NCBI GenBank assembly: GCA_913061415.1
Contig: CAJXUD010000017.1
Location: 1 to 60,019 of the forward strand
DNA length: 60,019 nt
Direction of reading: 5' to 3'
DNA from: an uncultured Oleispira sp.
Lineage (GTDB): Bacteria; Pseudomonadota; Gammaproteobacteria; Pseudomonadales; Oceanobacteraceae
Shown: piece by piece, positions 8,993 through 18,119 of the stretch
Numbering within the stretch: the first letter of the stretch is position 1
How the letters are laid out: every line of letters begins with the position of its first letter
The notes under the pieces: model-generated
What the model was told of the DNA's origin: nothing
The model's database searches: none
What the model saw: only the letters and a program-made list of their open reading frames with translations
Position numbers and translations under genes: made by a program

Positions 8993-10239
8993 TGAGTAAT
9001 CAGAAAAATCCAATCATGGGCTGGATTGACGATCGTCTACCAGTAACCGTGACGTACGAAAAGCATATGTCTAAGTACTATGCGCCGAAAAACTTTAACT
9101 TCTGGTATTTCTTCGGCGTATTGTCGATGTTAATGCTGGTTAACCAGATCCTAACGGGTATTTGGTTAACGATGAACTTCACTCCAAGTGCTGATGCTGC
9201 GTTTGCATCCGTTGAATACATCATGCGTGATGTTGAATGGGGTTGGTTGCTGCGTTATTTACACTCTACGGGCGCAACGTTCTTCTTTATTGCCATTTAC
9301 CTACATATGTTCCGCGCAGTTTTGTACGGGTCTTACCAAAAGCCACGTGAGCTTATCTGGCTGTTTGGTATGGGTATCTATTTAGCACTTATGGCTGAAG
9401 CTTTCATGGGATATGTACTTCCATGGGGTCAAATGTCTTATTGGGGTGCTCAGGTAATTATCTCTTTGTTTGGTGCTATTCCAGTTATTGGTGATGACCT
9501 AACAACGTGGATCCGTGGTGACTTCCTGATTTCAGGCGCTACGCTAAACCGTTTCTTTGCATTGCACGTTATTGCTGTTCCATTAGTAATTGTTGCTTTG
9601 GTTGTACTGCACTTATTGGCACTGCACGAAGTGGGTTCTAACAACCCTGACGGCGTTGATATTAAAAAGCACAAAGATGAAAACGGTGTACCTCTAGACG
9701 GTGTTCCTTTCCATCCTTTCTACACAGTACACGACATGGTTGGTATCGTAGTGTTCTTGATGGTTTTCTGTTCTGTCATGTTCTTCTTCCCAATGGGTGG
9801 CGGTTTCATGTTGGAATACGCGAACTTCGAGCCTGCTAACGGTCTGAAGACTCCAGAGCACATTGCTCCGGTATGGTACTTCGGTGCGTTCTATACGATC
9901 TTGCGTGCGATTCCTGATAAGTTATTAGGTGTTATTGCGATGGGTGCAGCAATTGCGATCTTGTTCGTCCTACCTTGGTTGGATAAGAGCCCAGTTAAGA
10001 GTATTCGTTACAAAGGCTTGATTAGTAAAACGTTGATTCCTGTATTTGGTGTAGCGTTCGCAATCTTGACTTGGTTAGGTACTCAGCCATCCGATGGCTA
10101 CTTTCTAGGTATGATTAATAATACGACTTTGGCTCGCTGGTTAACTGCATTCTACTTCGGTTATTTCCTATTGATGCCTTTCTATACTCGTATGGAAAAA
10201 ACCAAACCTGTTCCTGAACGTGTAACTGGAGGCCACTAG
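8992..10239 (+). CDS. petB: Cytochrome b of the bc1 complex
   Basis: A 415-residue, largely hydrophobic subunit with eight or so membrane helices. It carries hemes bL and bH and the Qo and Qi quinone sites. Heme-binding histidines lie in LRYLHSTGA and YLHMFRAV (helix B) and in FALHVIAVP and LHLLALHEVG (helix D). The Qo-site PEHI-type motif reads TPEHIAPVWYF. It is translationally coupled to petA (overlapping TAATG), and petC starts one base after its stop. Confidence 0.98.
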   Translation: MSNQKNPIMGWIDDRLPVTVTYEKHMSKYYAPKNFNFWYFFGVLSMLMLVNQILTGIWLTMNFTPSADAAFASVEYIMRDVEWGWLLRYLHSTGATFFFIAIYLHMFRAVLYGSYQKPRELIWLFGMGIYLALMAEAFMGYVLPWGQMSYWGAQVIISLFGAIPVIGDDLTTWIRGDFLISGATLNRFFALHVIAVPLVIVALVVLHLLALHEVGSNNPDGVDIKKHKDENGVPLDGVPFHPFYTVHDMVGIVVFLMVFCSVMFFFPMGGGFMLEYANFEPANGLKTPEHIAPVWYFGAFYTILRAIPDKLLGVIAMGAAIAILFVLPWLDKSPVKSIRYKGLISKTLIPVFGVAFAILTWLGTQPSDGYFLGMINNTTLARWLTAFYFGYFLLMPFYTRMEKTKPVPERVTGGH

Positions 10240-10240
10240 A

Positions 10241-11020
10241 ATGAAAAAAGTAATAGCTCTATTTGCTTTGATGGCTTCTTCGCTTTCATTTGCAGCCGGT
10301 GGTGGTATTCACCTAGACGAACATAAAACAGATTTGAGTGATACTGCTTCTTTGCAGCGTGGCGCTCAAACTTTCATGAACTACTGCATGGGTTGTCACT
10401 CATTAGAACACGGTCGTTTTAACCGTATTGCTAAAGACTTAGATATCCCTGAAGAGTTGATGCAAGAAAACTTAAACTTCGCGGGTAAGCGTTTTGGCGA
10501 TCTAATGTCGATTGCTATGCGTACTGAAGATTCTAAGAAATGGTTTGGTGCTACACCTCCAGATCTTACTTTGGTTACCCGTGTGCGTGGTGGTGACGGC
10601 GATTGGTTGTACACTTACCTACGTTCTTTCTACGAAGATACTAGTCGTCCTTATGGCGTAAACAATGCAGCGTTTAAAGATGTGGGTATGCCTCACGTTC
10701 TTGCTGGATTGCAAGGAATGCAGAAGAAAGGCTGCGCACCTGTATCAATAGGCTATGACTCTTTAACCGGTACTGAAATCATGGCTGATAGCTGTGAACT
10801 AGCAGAGCCTAAAGAAGTTTTATACCTAGCGGAAGAAGGTCAATTAAGTCCAAAAGAATACGACAATTTAGTGTATGATTTGGTGAACTTCTTAGTCTAC
10901 ATGTCAGAACCGATCGCCTTAGAGCGTGAACGTCTTGGTTGGTGGGTATTGTTGTTCTTGGTTATCTTCCTAGTTCCTGTTTACTTGTTAAACAAAGAAT
11001 ACTGGAAAGACATTCACTAA
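10241..11020 (+). CDS. petC: Cytochrome c1 of the bc1 complex
   Basis: A 259-residue exported heme protein. A Sec signal peptide covers residues 1-19 (ending SLSFAA). The single heme c site is CMGCH (49-53). The axial methionine is likely in IAMRTED or further downstream. A C-terminal anchor (LGWWVLLFLVIFLVPVYLL) holds it in the inner membrane with the heme in the periplasm. It completes the petABC operon, which feeds electrons from ubiquinol to soluble cytochrome c and terminal oxidases. Confidence 0.97.
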   Translation: MKKVIALFALMASSLSFAAGGGIHLDEHKTDLSDTASLQRGAQTFMNYCMGCHSLEHGRFNRIAKDLDIPEELMQENLNFAGKRFGDLMSIAMRTEDSKKWFGATPPDLTLVTRVRGGDGDWLYTYLRSFYEDTSRPYGVNNAAFKDVGMPHVLAGLQGMQKKGCAPVSIGYDSLTGTEIMADSCELAEPKEVLYLAEEGQLSPKEYDNLVYDLVNFLVYMSEPIALERERLGWWVLLFLVIFLVPVYLLNKEYWKDIH

Positions 11021-11123
11021 TTCGCCTGAGAATTAGTTGAGTTACCTGTACTGCTCGGCGCGGAAACGTGTCCGGGCTGTATTTGTTTTTGAATAGTTAA
11101 AATTTATTTAGCTGGGGAATTAT

Positions 11124-11756
11124 ATGGGTGTTGTTGCTAAGCGTTCTTCTATGACGTTTTATTCAGATGGTACTGATCATTACAGCCATCGTGTACGCAT
11201 TGTATTAGCCGAAAAAGGTGTAACTGTAGAAGTTCACGATGTAGACGCTGATAATAAGCCAGAAGATTTGGCTACCTTGAATCCGTATAATTCACTACCA
11301 ACATTAGTTGATCGTGAGTTGGTATTGTACGAGCCAAATGTAATGATGGAATACTTGGATGAGCGTTTCCCGCATCCGCCATTATTGCCTGTTTACCCAG
11401 TAGCGCGTGCGGAAAGTCGTTTATTGATTCACCGCATTGAGAAAGACTGGTGTGTTCTAGTTGATACAATTTTCTCTGCGACTGCAAAAGATAAAGATAA
11501 AGAGAAGGCACGTAAAGAACTGCGTGAAGGCATGATGACTATTGCGCCTATCTTCAAAGATATGCCTTACTTCATGAGTGATGAGTTCACTATTGTAGAT
11601 TGCTGTATGGCACCGATTTTATGGCGTTTGCCTGCAATGGGAATTGAACTTAGCGGTAAAGCTGTTGAGCCTTTATTCCATTACATGGAACGTTTGTTCG
11701 ATCGTGAATCTTTTCAAGCTAGCTTGTCAGAAGCTGAGCAAGAAATGCGCGGTTAA
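11124..11756 (+). CDS. sspA: Stringent starvation protein A (GST-fold RNA polymerase-associated protein)
   Basis: SspA binds RNA polymerase and alters transcription in stationary phase and under acid stress. The 210-residue protein has the glutathione-S-transferase fold: an N-terminal thioredoxin-like domain ([23 protein letters not shown]) with [19 protein letters not shown], then a helical C-terminal domain. As in other SspA proteins I see no obvious catalytic glutathione residue. The sspB start follows five bases after its stop, the normal sspAB operon. Confidence 0.96.
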   Translation: MGVVAKRSSMTFYSDGTDHYSHRVRIVLAEKGVTVEVHDVDADNKPEDLATLNPYNSLPTLVDRELVLYEPNVMMEYLDERFPHPPLLPVYPVARAESRLLIHRIEKDWCVLVDTIFSATAKDKDKEKARKELREGMMTIAPIFKDMPYFMSDEFTIVDCCMAPILWRLPAMGIELSGKAVEPLFHYMERLFDRESFQASLSEAEQEMRG

Positions 11757-11761
11757 TTGAT

Positions 11762-12175
11762 ATGCAGACAATGACGCCAAGCCGCCCCTATTTAATGCGG
11801 GCGCTGAACGAATGGATATTAGAAAATGACTGCACACCTTATGTGTTGGTCGACGCTGGTATGCCTGGAGTTCAAGTTCCTGAAGAGTATGTTGATAATG
11901 GCCAGATCGTACTGAATATCAGTACCTCTGCGGTTAAATCACTGTTGATTGATGATGATGGTTTATCATTCAATGCGCGCTTTGGCGGCGTACCGATTGA
12001 TCTTTATGTGCCTATGGTTGCTATCTTAGCGATCTATGCCAAAGAGAATGGTCAGGGTATGGTTTTTGGTAATGAAGCGGGAGCGCCGGATCCTAATAAG
12101 CCACCTGCGCCAACTAAGCCCAAGCCTGAAGAGAAACCTGCTAAATCACGACCTTCTTTGAAAGTGGTTAAGTAG
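11762..12175 (+). CDS. sspB: ClpXP protease specificity-enhancing factor
   Basis: SspB tethers SsrA-tagged peptides to ClpXP. The 137-residue protein has the compact SspB fold at residues ~1-105 (RPYLMRALNEWILENDCTPY at the start; FNARFGGVPIDLYVPM and AIYAKENGQGM later). A Pro/Lys-rich flexible tail ends in RPSLKVVK, the conserved ClpX-docking tip. It is co-transcribed with sspA and followed by a strong terminator. Confidence 0.96.
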   Translation: MQTMTPSRPYLMRALNEWILENDCTPYVLVDAGMPGVQVPEEYVDNGQIVLNISTSAVKSLLIDDDGLSFNARFGGVPIDLYVPMVAILAIYAKENGQGMVFGNEAGAPDPNKPPAPTKPKPEEKPAKSRPSLKVVK

Positions 12176-12189
12176 CGCATATTGTTTGC

Positions 12190-12233
12190 AAAAAAATACC
12201 CCATTAGACTCGCGTCTTTTGGGGTATTTTTTT
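12190..12233 (+). terminator. Rho-independent terminator of sspAB (probably bidirectional)
   Basis: AAAAAATACCCCA pairs with TGGGGTATTTTTT around a 16-nt loop. It is flanked by A and T tracts, so it can serve sspB on plus and the DUF547 gene on minus. Confidence 0.88.
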
Positions 12234-12298
12234 GTCTGTTATAAAACCATCAGGCTATACATAGTAGCTTTTAACCAGGCTAGAATAAGCTTATAGCT

Positions 12299-13030
12299 CT
12301 ACTGTCGGTTTAATTCCCAGTCATAGTTTAGAGTTTCATATTCATTAAATCGGCCTGCTTCCATATTATATTGAGCAATGAACTTCAGTACGCTGGTTGC
12401 CTTCTTATCTTTGGCAAAGTCTTTGGTAAACCAATCAAAAATTTTAGAGATAAAAATTGTCTCACCTTTAATGCTCACGCCTTTACTTGTATTAGCTAGA
12501 AAGCTTCGGGTCTGCTCATCTAACTGTTGCTCTAATTGCTGAGCAGAATATGCTTCGTCGCGAAGGTCAGGGCAGCTCAGAGAGGCACACACGATAGCGA
12601 AGTGAATTCTAGGCTCTTTCAGCTTACGTAAGATCTTATGTTCTATCGTATCCAGACTAATTACTTTGCCGTTCAACATTGCCGCGGGTTTTTGCCAAAC
12701 GGGGCTAAACCAGGTGCCGATATCTCGAATACTGTGTTTAGGTTTGTGGTCGATGACGAGTTTAATAGCAAAGATATTATAGGTATTAATATAGAAGGCT
12801 AATTTTTCTTTGTTCTTAAGGCTAGCAGGGTCAAAAGCGGCAATGCGTTCTATTAAAGACGTAAATTTAGGATCTTGGCCAATGGCATCATAGTTGATCA
12901 GATGGGTTTGGATGCCTGATTTTTCGGCACTGACGATATTTTGCTTGAGGAGGGTGGTGAAATCGCTCCAGTCAAAATTAGCATGACTGAACTGACTGAC
13001 GAAAACTAAGCACAATAGAAAAAGACGCAT
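12299..13030 (-). CDS. Exported DUF547 protein
   Basis: A 243-residue protein. I chose the ATG at 13030 because it opens a clear signal peptide (MRLFLLCLVFVSQFSHA) and has GGGAG nine bases upstream. The body matches the DUF547 pattern: NTYNIFAIKLVIDHKP, SIRDIGTWFSPVW, LDTIEHKILRK, HFAIVCASLSCPDL and KIFDWFTKDF. The Cys pair in CASLSC is conserved in the family. Its biochemical role is unknown to me. It sits beside two exported thioredoxin-like genes on the same strand. Confidence 0.85.
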   Translation of the reverse strand: MRLFLLCLVFVSQFSHANFDWSDFTTLLKQNIVSAEKSGIQTHLINYDAIGQDPKFTSLIERIAAFDPASLKNKEKLAFYINTYNIFAIKLVIDHKPKHSIRDIGTWFSPVWQKPAAMLNGKVISLDTIEHKILRKLKEPRIHFAIVCASLSCPDLRDEAYSAQQLEQQLDEQTRSFLANTSKGVSIKGETIFISKIFDWFTKDFAKDKKATSVLKFIAQYNMEAGRFNEYETLNYDWELNRQ

Positions 13031-13172
13031 ATTAATGAACTCCCATAACAATGTGACTAATAGTAAAAACTGTCCCTAGTATAGATATTACTAAGAGCTT
13101 TGTCATTGAACTTGCCAGTCCGATGAAGCGCAGTGGGAATTAGTCGAACGTTAATGGTCTGTTAATTAAGGC

Positions 13173-13700
13173 TTAATCAGGGTTGGCGGCCAATAACGAT
13201 TCAATGAGCTGGGTTGTCTCTGCATTGTTCCATTCGCGCTCGCCTAAGATGCGACCAATAAGCTGCCCTTGCTTCCCAATAATAAAAGTAACGGGTAACG
13301 CTGATACCTCATACACATCACCCGCAGTTTGGCCATGTAAGGCAATTGGGAAATCTAAATTATTCTTCGCAATCCACTTACGAACTGATTTCTCACGACC
13401 ATGATCTACAGAGATTGCAATAATTTCGACATTATCATTATGATACTTTTCTGAGAGCGCCTGCAGGGAAGGCATTTCTAAGCGGCAGGGCACACAAAAA
13501 GTTGCCCAGAAATTCAACAGAATGATCTTTCCTCTGTAGTCCGACAGTTTAATTTCTTTCTCTGTCACGCCCGGTAAAGAAAAATCAGGAGCGTATATCG
13601 GAGGCTCTTGAGGAAATTTATCATATTCCATACTCGCGATAGCAGAATGCCCGATCATGCTAAGGAGGAGTGCACAGCTTAGAGAGGCTAGCGTATTCAT
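13173..13700 (-). CDS. Exported TlpA/ResA-type thioredoxin
   Basis: A 175-residue periplasmic thiol oxidoreductase if started at ATG 13700, which opens a signal peptide (TLASLSCALLLSMIGHSAIA). Earlier in-frame starts would overlap the upstream gene and spoil that signal. The redox centre is WATFCVPC (C69, C72) after APDFSLPG. The cis-Pro region reads VSALPVTFIIGKQGQL. TlpA/ResA proteins reduce cysteine pairs for cytochrome c or copper-site assembly. The 13-bp gap to the previous stop suggests an operon with the lipoprotein and barrel genes upstream. Confidence 0.87.
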   Translation of the reverse strand: MNTLASLSCALLLSMIGHSAIASMEYDKFPQEPPIYAPDFSLPGVTEKEIKLSDYRGKIILLNFWATFCVPCRLEMPSLQALSEKYHNDNVEIIAISVDHGREKSVRKWIAKNNLDFPIALHGQTAGDVYEVSALPVTFIIGKQGQLIGRILGEREWNNAETTQLIESLLAANPD

Positions 13701-13713
13701 AGTGATTCCAGTA

Positions 13714-14220
13714 TTAAAGCGCATCAAGTTTTTCATAAAGAAGAGATTTATAGACTTCGTTGAATAAAATTTCATGTTGGCTATTGATGATAATAGTCGA
13801 TGCCATCTTTCCTTTATACCTATCTTGAAGTAGATCGTTATTATCGACCAGAGTCGTCATATGGTTGTAAGCATTATCTCTTTGCGAATTTTTCGACTGA
13901 GATATACTACCTGAGACAAAATCCACCATTAAGAATTTTACGTTCGGATAGTCATCCTGCTTTGCATCTATTTCATCCATGTGGGCACTGCAGGTTGAGC
14001 ACCACATAGTAAAATACAGAACGACCGCATCATAAGAAGCCAGCTCATCATCTAGGTTAAGTGTGTCGCCATCAGTTGTTGAAATACTAAAGTTTTCACT
14101 GATTTGAATTTCGAAACTGGAATCTTTACGTAAATCTTTATTTTCAGGGGCAAGGTCTTCAACACACGCGCTAAGAAATAAAGTGATACAAATAAGTGCG
14201 AATTGTTTAATTAAAGGCAT
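13714..14220 (-). CDS. Thioredoxin-fold lipoprotein (SCO/TlpA-like)
   Basis: A 168-residue protein. The lipobox LSAC places the lipidated Cys at residue 19. The thioredoxin-like domain follows, with YFTMWCSTCSAHM giving the CxxC pair C74/C77. It resembles the AhpC/TSA-SCO group but lacks the typical SCO His region as far as I can see. It starts inside the end of the barrel gene (14-bp overlap), so translation is coupled. It is likely a periplasmic thiol donor for a metal or cytochrome target; the target is not known. Confidence 0.72.
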   Translation of the reverse strand: MPLIKQFALICITLFLSACVEDLAPENKDLRKDSSFEIQISENFSISTTDGDTLNLDDELASYDAVVLYFTMWCSTCSAHMDEIDAKQDDYPNVKFLMVDFVSGSISQSKNSQRDNAYNHMTTLVDNNDLLQDRYKGKMASTIIINSQHEILFNEVYKSLLYEKLDAL

Positions 14221-15196
14221 AGCTAAGACCTAGAGTAAAAATATCGGTTACAGGAAAATTCATGCCGCGGTCGTTTGCCGCAAATGCGTGACTCCACGTT
14301 GCTTTATAAACATACCTAAGGTCAGGACTCGCATAAGCAGCAGTAAAAGCCGCTGATTGCTTTTCGATGGCAGGATTTTTTGTATTGGCAGCCTTGCCTT
14401 CTGCTTCATTAAGTTGAGACAGTGCGGTTGTAAACGTGACCGTATCGAGGTCTTCTAAAAAGACCGTATAACCTAGAGAGGCAGATAATGATTTACGATC
14501 ACCTAAGCGTTTTGTATAAGGCTCAACAGGATTCCCGTATTCTTGATTAACGGGACGAGCAAAATATTTTCCATACGAACCCGTCAACGTAACGGTGAGT
14601 GGGTAGACCGTCTTTTCAATGACAAAGTTTGCATCAAAGCGATACAGTCCACGTCCTGTTATTTCATAATCATCACTAACATGATCACCAAAAGCTGATT
14701 TCCCCGTTGGGATTGTCAGGCTGCCACCAAAATACATGGCAGGCTTAAGGTCAGCGAGGCTGTTTACCTGGTAGACACAAGTGACGCGATCAAACGCTTC
14801 ATACCAAAAACTAGCACTCGTATCACCAAGCCCATTAGATTTAGTTGTTTCACCCGAAAATTGATTATCATTCCATACGTATGGAATGACGATAGCGGCT
14901 TGCCAGTTACTCGATAAGCGTTGCCCGTAGCCTAAATTTAAACGGTATTGATTTAAATCGTCGGCTTTAGGGTCGGCAATGTATTTTCGATTGGAGTTCC
15001 ACTTACCTTGGTAGTGTTCCATATCAAAGGTTACATCCACAATCTTCTTACCAAACTTGGGAATAATTAAAGATCCCGCACTGCCACCACCACAGCAAGA
15101 AGCTGCTAACGTTATTGAAGAGCTCAGCAACAGTATCGAGGAAACTATTACCTTGCATGACTGTACTGTTTTAGAAGAAGATCGGGATGTATTCAT
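14207..15196 (-). CDS. Outer-membrane beta-barrel-type protein with CCGGG motif
   Basis: A 329-residue protein with an N-terminal signal that ends near ASCCGGG (Cys34, Cys35), so the mature chain starts with a vicinal Cys pair and glycines. The rest is alternating amphipathic strands (YRLNLGYGQRLSSNWQAAIV, FGGSLTIPTGKSAFG, LSASLGYTVFLEDL) and ends in LSYAFN, a typical barrel terminus. I do not recognise a characterised transporter. It lies ten bases or less from genes on both sides in a lipoprotein-barrel-thioredoxin operon. A role in metal or thiol traffic is inference. Confidence 0.68.
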   Translation of the reverse strand: MNTSRSSSKTVQSCKVIVSSILLLSSSITLAASCCGGGSAGSLIIPKFGKKIVDVTFDMEHYQGKWNSNRKYIADPKADDLNQYRLNLGYGQRLSSNWQAAIVIPYVWNDNQFSGETTKSNGLGDTSASFWYEAFDRVTCVYQVNSLADLKPAMYFGGSLTIPTGKSAFGDHVSDDYEITGRGLYRFDANFVIEKTVYPLTVTLTGSYGKYFARPVNQEYGNPVEPYTKRLGDRKSLSASLGYTVFLEDLDTVTFTTALSQLNEAEGKAANTKNPAIEKQSAAFTAAYASPDLRYVYKATWSHAFAANDRGMNFPVTDIFTLGLSYAFN

Positions 15197-16051
15197 TTAT
15201 TTATCAGCCATATCTTTCATCATCATGTTTTCTGTTTTCTTGAACGTAGCATAGTCAAACTCGCCACTTTTCTTGGCAGTACCGTTTACACTTAATTTAA
15301 CGTAAAAAGCATTAGAGTAATTTTCAATGTCGGCTGTCCAAACTCCAGCACCGTTTGTTGTAGCTGTTGTCCATATTTCGGCATCGTTATCAGTACTTAC
15401 CAATACATCTACGCTATCTACATTTAGCTCATCTTCAGTGCCAGCGCTTAAGGTTGAATTTGTTTGCAGTGCAGGAAAACTCATCATGCTTTCTTTGCTT
15501 GAAATGAAAAGTTCAATGCTTCGTTCACCTTCAGCATTACTGGCGGCACTGCTATTAAAAATTGTATAACGACGAGCAGTACCACCAACGGTATCATCAT
15601 TCTCTTTGAGATCCACTTTAACGGTTTCAGCCATTGGCATAGTTACCGCAGGAACAAAGCTAAGGGGTTCCGCATTTTCTAACTCAATATCTATAGACCA
15701 AATGCCCATAACTTCATCACCCATGGCGGAAGCCATTAAAAAGTAAACCGTGCAGTCTGAGTTGCCCTGATCATCTGTTTCTGTGCAGCCAGTATGAGGT
15801 GATGAATGTTGGTGGCCTGCAGTCATTGCCATCATGGGCTTCATGATAGGAGTCTCGCCATAAACAGCTAGTCCATCTTTATCAGTGACATTAATAGTAT
15901 AAGTAGATTTTCCAACAACACCGGTTTTCTCTGATTCTAAGCTAAGAGTGTATTGAGTATCGTTATTTGAACTTTCACCTCCGCATGCCATTAACATACA
16001 AGCGGCTAGTGTGGTTGCTGTTGCTTTGATAAAGGTATTAGGTTTTAACAT
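15197..16051 (-). CDS. Met/His-rich lipoprotein with YtkA/FixH-like region
   Basis: A 284-residue lipoprotein if started at ATG 16051 (GAGG ribosome site), which gives the lipobox LMAC with Cys23. Residues ~33-140 look like an immunoglobulin-type YtkA/FixH domain (STYTINVTDKDGLAVYGETP). They carry a dense soft-metal cluster: M70, M73, M74, M76, H80, H82, H86 and C89. The C-terminus ends in a second Met cluster (MMMKDM). Such clusters fit periplasmic Cu(I) binding, which I infer. The barrel gene begins directly after its stop. Confidence 0.65.
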   Translation of the reverse strand: MLKPNTFIKATATTLAACMLMACGGESSNNDTQYTLSLESEKTGVVGKSTYTINVTDKDGLAVYGETPIMKPMMAMTAGHQHSSPHTGCTETDDQGNSDCTVYFLMASAMGDEVMGIWSIDIELENAEPLSFVPAVTMPMAETVKVDLKENDDTVGGTARRYTIFNSSAASNAEGERSIELFISSKESMMSFPALQTNSTLSAGTEDELNVDSVDVLVSTDNDAEIWTTATTNGAGVWTADIENYSNAFYVKLSVNGTAKKSGEFDYATFKKTENMMMKDMADK

Positions 16052-16248
16052 ATCAATGTGCCTCGAGGTATTTATACAATTACTATATAGGTTTGCACTG
16101 TCATTTTTTTGATGAGAGTCAATAAGGTGCAGAGTAACAATCGGTGGGTTAAATAAGCAGTGACAAATTGTCGCACCCAGCGGTTTTAGCTGGGTTAAAA
16201 TACAAAAAAATGACATGGATTATGTTTTGAATTCAACCGCAAAATACC

Positions 16249-16262
16249 GTGATGTGCATCAA
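16249..16262. promoter_or_regulatory. FNR/ANR-like binding site
   Basis: GTGAT-GTGC-ATCAA matches the FNR/ANR palindrome TTGAT-N4-ATCAA at nine of ten positions. It lies 73 bp before the Cys-rich mini-gene (plus) and about 200 bp from the lipoprotein start (minus). Oxygen-dependent control of either gene is inference. Confidence 0.45.
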
Positions 16263-16334
16263 GACTAAAATCGTTGAGAGCCACTATGATGGCGAGACTA
16301 GAATTTATTAATAGTTTCCCGTAGGAGAATCAAT

Positions 16335-16496
16335 ATGAGTCATTGCTGTGGTGGTTGCGGTGGAGAAGATCCATCGAAGAAAAAAACAGAAGTTGCCGAC
16401 CAGTCTATTGAGAAAAAAGCTGCGGATAATAAAACAACGACAGAAACAACCGCTAAAGAAGCTGAGGTGGGGACGTGGCAGCCTGCTGGGAAATAA
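16335..16496 (+). CDS. Cys-rich mini-protein with N-terminal CCGGCGG motif
   Basis: A 53-residue gene preceded by TAGGAGA. The N-terminus is MSHCCGGCGGEDPSKKK, followed by a hydrophilic Lys/Glu/Thr-rich tail ending VGTWQPAGK. It has no signal peptide, so it should be cytosolic. Three Cys, one His and Gly-rich spacing suggest a metal ligand or Fe-S/Cu handling. The motif recalls small CCGSCS-type proteins of marine gammaproteobacteria, but that link is uncertain. An FNR-like site lies upstream and a strong terminator downstream, both of which support a real transcript. Confidence 0.65.
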   Translation: MSHCCGGCGGEDPSKKKTEVADQSIEKKAADNKTTTETTAKEAEVGTWQPAGK

Positions 16497-16576
16497 TGCC
16501 AGCCGCTTAAGTCAGTACCTAAGTCAGTACCTAAATATTTAGTAGCTCTTAATACGTTGCGTATTTTATTGAGACC

Positions 16577-16617
16577 AAAAAAAGCCGCACTCTAATCTCT
16601 TAGAGTGCGGCTTTTTT
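16577..16617. terminator. Bidirectional Rho-independent terminator
   Basis: AAAAAGCCGCACTCTAA pairs perfectly with TTAGAGTGCGGCTTTTT (loop TCTC). A and T tracts on both sides serve the mini-gene on plus and gatB on minus. Confidence 0.92.
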
Positions 16618-16655
16618 ATTGCAAATTTTACCAGAGGAGCTCGACGAATCGGGTA

Positions 16656-18107
16656 TTAACCCAACTCGTTCAGCTTCTGCTTCAATACTTCCATCACAAC
16701 TTGTGGGTTTACACCCTTAGCCGCTTTACGCGTTGCGCCAATAAATGGCCCAATCGCTTTTGCGCGCTTGTCTTCAGGAGTATTTAAGTAACCTTCAACC
16801 AGCTTAGGGTTGTCAGCCAACACTTGCGCAACCACTGCTTCAATCGCCGAGGTATCGGATACTTGCTTAAGGCCTAATTGATCGATCAATTGATCAACAT
16901 CAGAACCCTTGCCTTGCCAAATCGCATTAAAGACTTCTTTCGCGCCATCGTTAGAAATGTCATTGCCTTTAACGTTTTTCAAGATTGCGCCAAGTTGCTC
17001 TGCGCTCACTGGAATTTCGTTAATACTGATTTCGTTTTTATTCAATGCAGCAGAAAGATCGCCCATCACCCAGTTGGCTGTCATCTTATAATCACCCGAA
17101 ATGCCTGCAGCCGCTTCAAAGTAATCTGCCATTTCACGGTTAGCCGCCAATACGCTTGCATTGTATGCAGACAAACCATGCTCTGCTTCAAAGCGGGCTT
17201 TTTTCTGCTCTGGCAATTCTGGTAAGGTTGCACGAATCGCTTCAACGTATTCTTCATCAATAATCACAGGCAATAAGTCTGGATCAGGGAAGTAACGGTA
17301 ATCGTTTTCGACTTCTTTCGAACGCATGCTGCGCGTTTCGTTTTTATCAGCATCGAACAAGCGCGTTTCTTGCTTGATGCTGCCGCCGTCTTCAAGAATG
17401 TCCATCTGACGTTCGATCTCAACTTCAATCGCACGCTCAACGTTCTTAAACGAGTTGACGTTTTTAATTTCAGTACGGGTACCGAATTCTTCTTGGCCTT
17501 TTGGACGCAAAGAAACGTTACAGTCACAACGCATAGAACCTTGTGATAAATCGCCATCACAAATACCTAAATACATAACGATGCTTTGCATCTTACGGAA
17601 ATAAGCAGACGCTTCTTTTGAGCTGCGTAATTCTGGCTCAGAAACGATTTCGATTAACGGCGTACCACAACGGTTTAAATCGATGCCGGATTGGCCATCA
17701 AAACCTTCGTGTACGGACTTACCCGCATCTTCTTCAAGGTGTGCGCGCGTTACGTTAATGCGGCGCGACTTTCCTTCGCCCAAGTCGATATCAATATGAC
17801 CCATGCCGACGATTGGTTCGTGCAGCTGAGTAATCTGATAGCCTTTTGGCGAGTCAGGGTAGAAATAGTTCTTACGGTCAAAAACTGATTTCATACCAAT
17901 TTCAGCATCAATCGCTAGGCCAAATTTAACCGCCATGCGTAAGGCTTCTTCGTTAAATACCGGTAAAACACCCGGTAAACCCAAGTCATAAATGTTGGCT
18001 TGAGTATTTGCATCTGCACCGTATTCAGTACTTGAACCGGAGAAGATTTTTGATTTTGTAGCCAACTGAGCGTGAATCTCAAGGCCAATTACCACTTCCC
18101 ATTCCAT
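16656..18107 (-). CDS. gatB: Asp/Glu-tRNA amidotransferase subunit B
   Basis: GatB binds misacylated Glu-tRNA(Gln) or Asp-tRNA(Asn) and activates the acyl group for amidation. Length is 483 residues. The start [22 protein letters not shown], the motif [14 protein letters not shown] and [12 protein letters not shown] are family signatures. The C-terminal ~150 residues form the helical plus YqeY-like tail that contacts the tRNA elbow. It is third in gatC-gatA-gatB, 12 bp after gatA. Confidence 0.98.
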   Translation of the reverse strand: MEWEVVIGLEIHAQLATKSKIFSGSSTEYGADANTQANIYDLGLPGVLPVFNEEALRMAVKFGLAIDAEIGMKSVFDRKNYFYPDSPKGYQITQLHEPIVGMGHIDIDLGEGKSRRINVTRAHLEEDAGKSVHEGFDGQSGIDLNRCGTPLIEIVSEPELRSSKEASAYFRKMQSIVMYLGICDGDLSQGSMRCDCNVSLRPKGQEEFGTRTEIKNVNSFKNVERAIEVEIERQMDILEDGGSIKQETRLFDADKNETRSMRSKEVENDYRYFPDPDLLPVIIDEEYVEAIRATLPELPEQKKARFEAEHGLSAYNASVLAANREMADYFEAAAGISGDYKMTANWVMGDLSAALNKNEISINEIPVSAEQLGAILKNVKGNDISNDGAKEVFNAIWQGKGSDVDQLIDQLGLKQVSDTSAIEAVVAQVLADNPKLVEGYLNTPEDKRAKAIGPFIGATRKAAKGVNPQVVMEVLKQKLNELG

Positions 18108-18119
18108 GATAGAGTCCTC

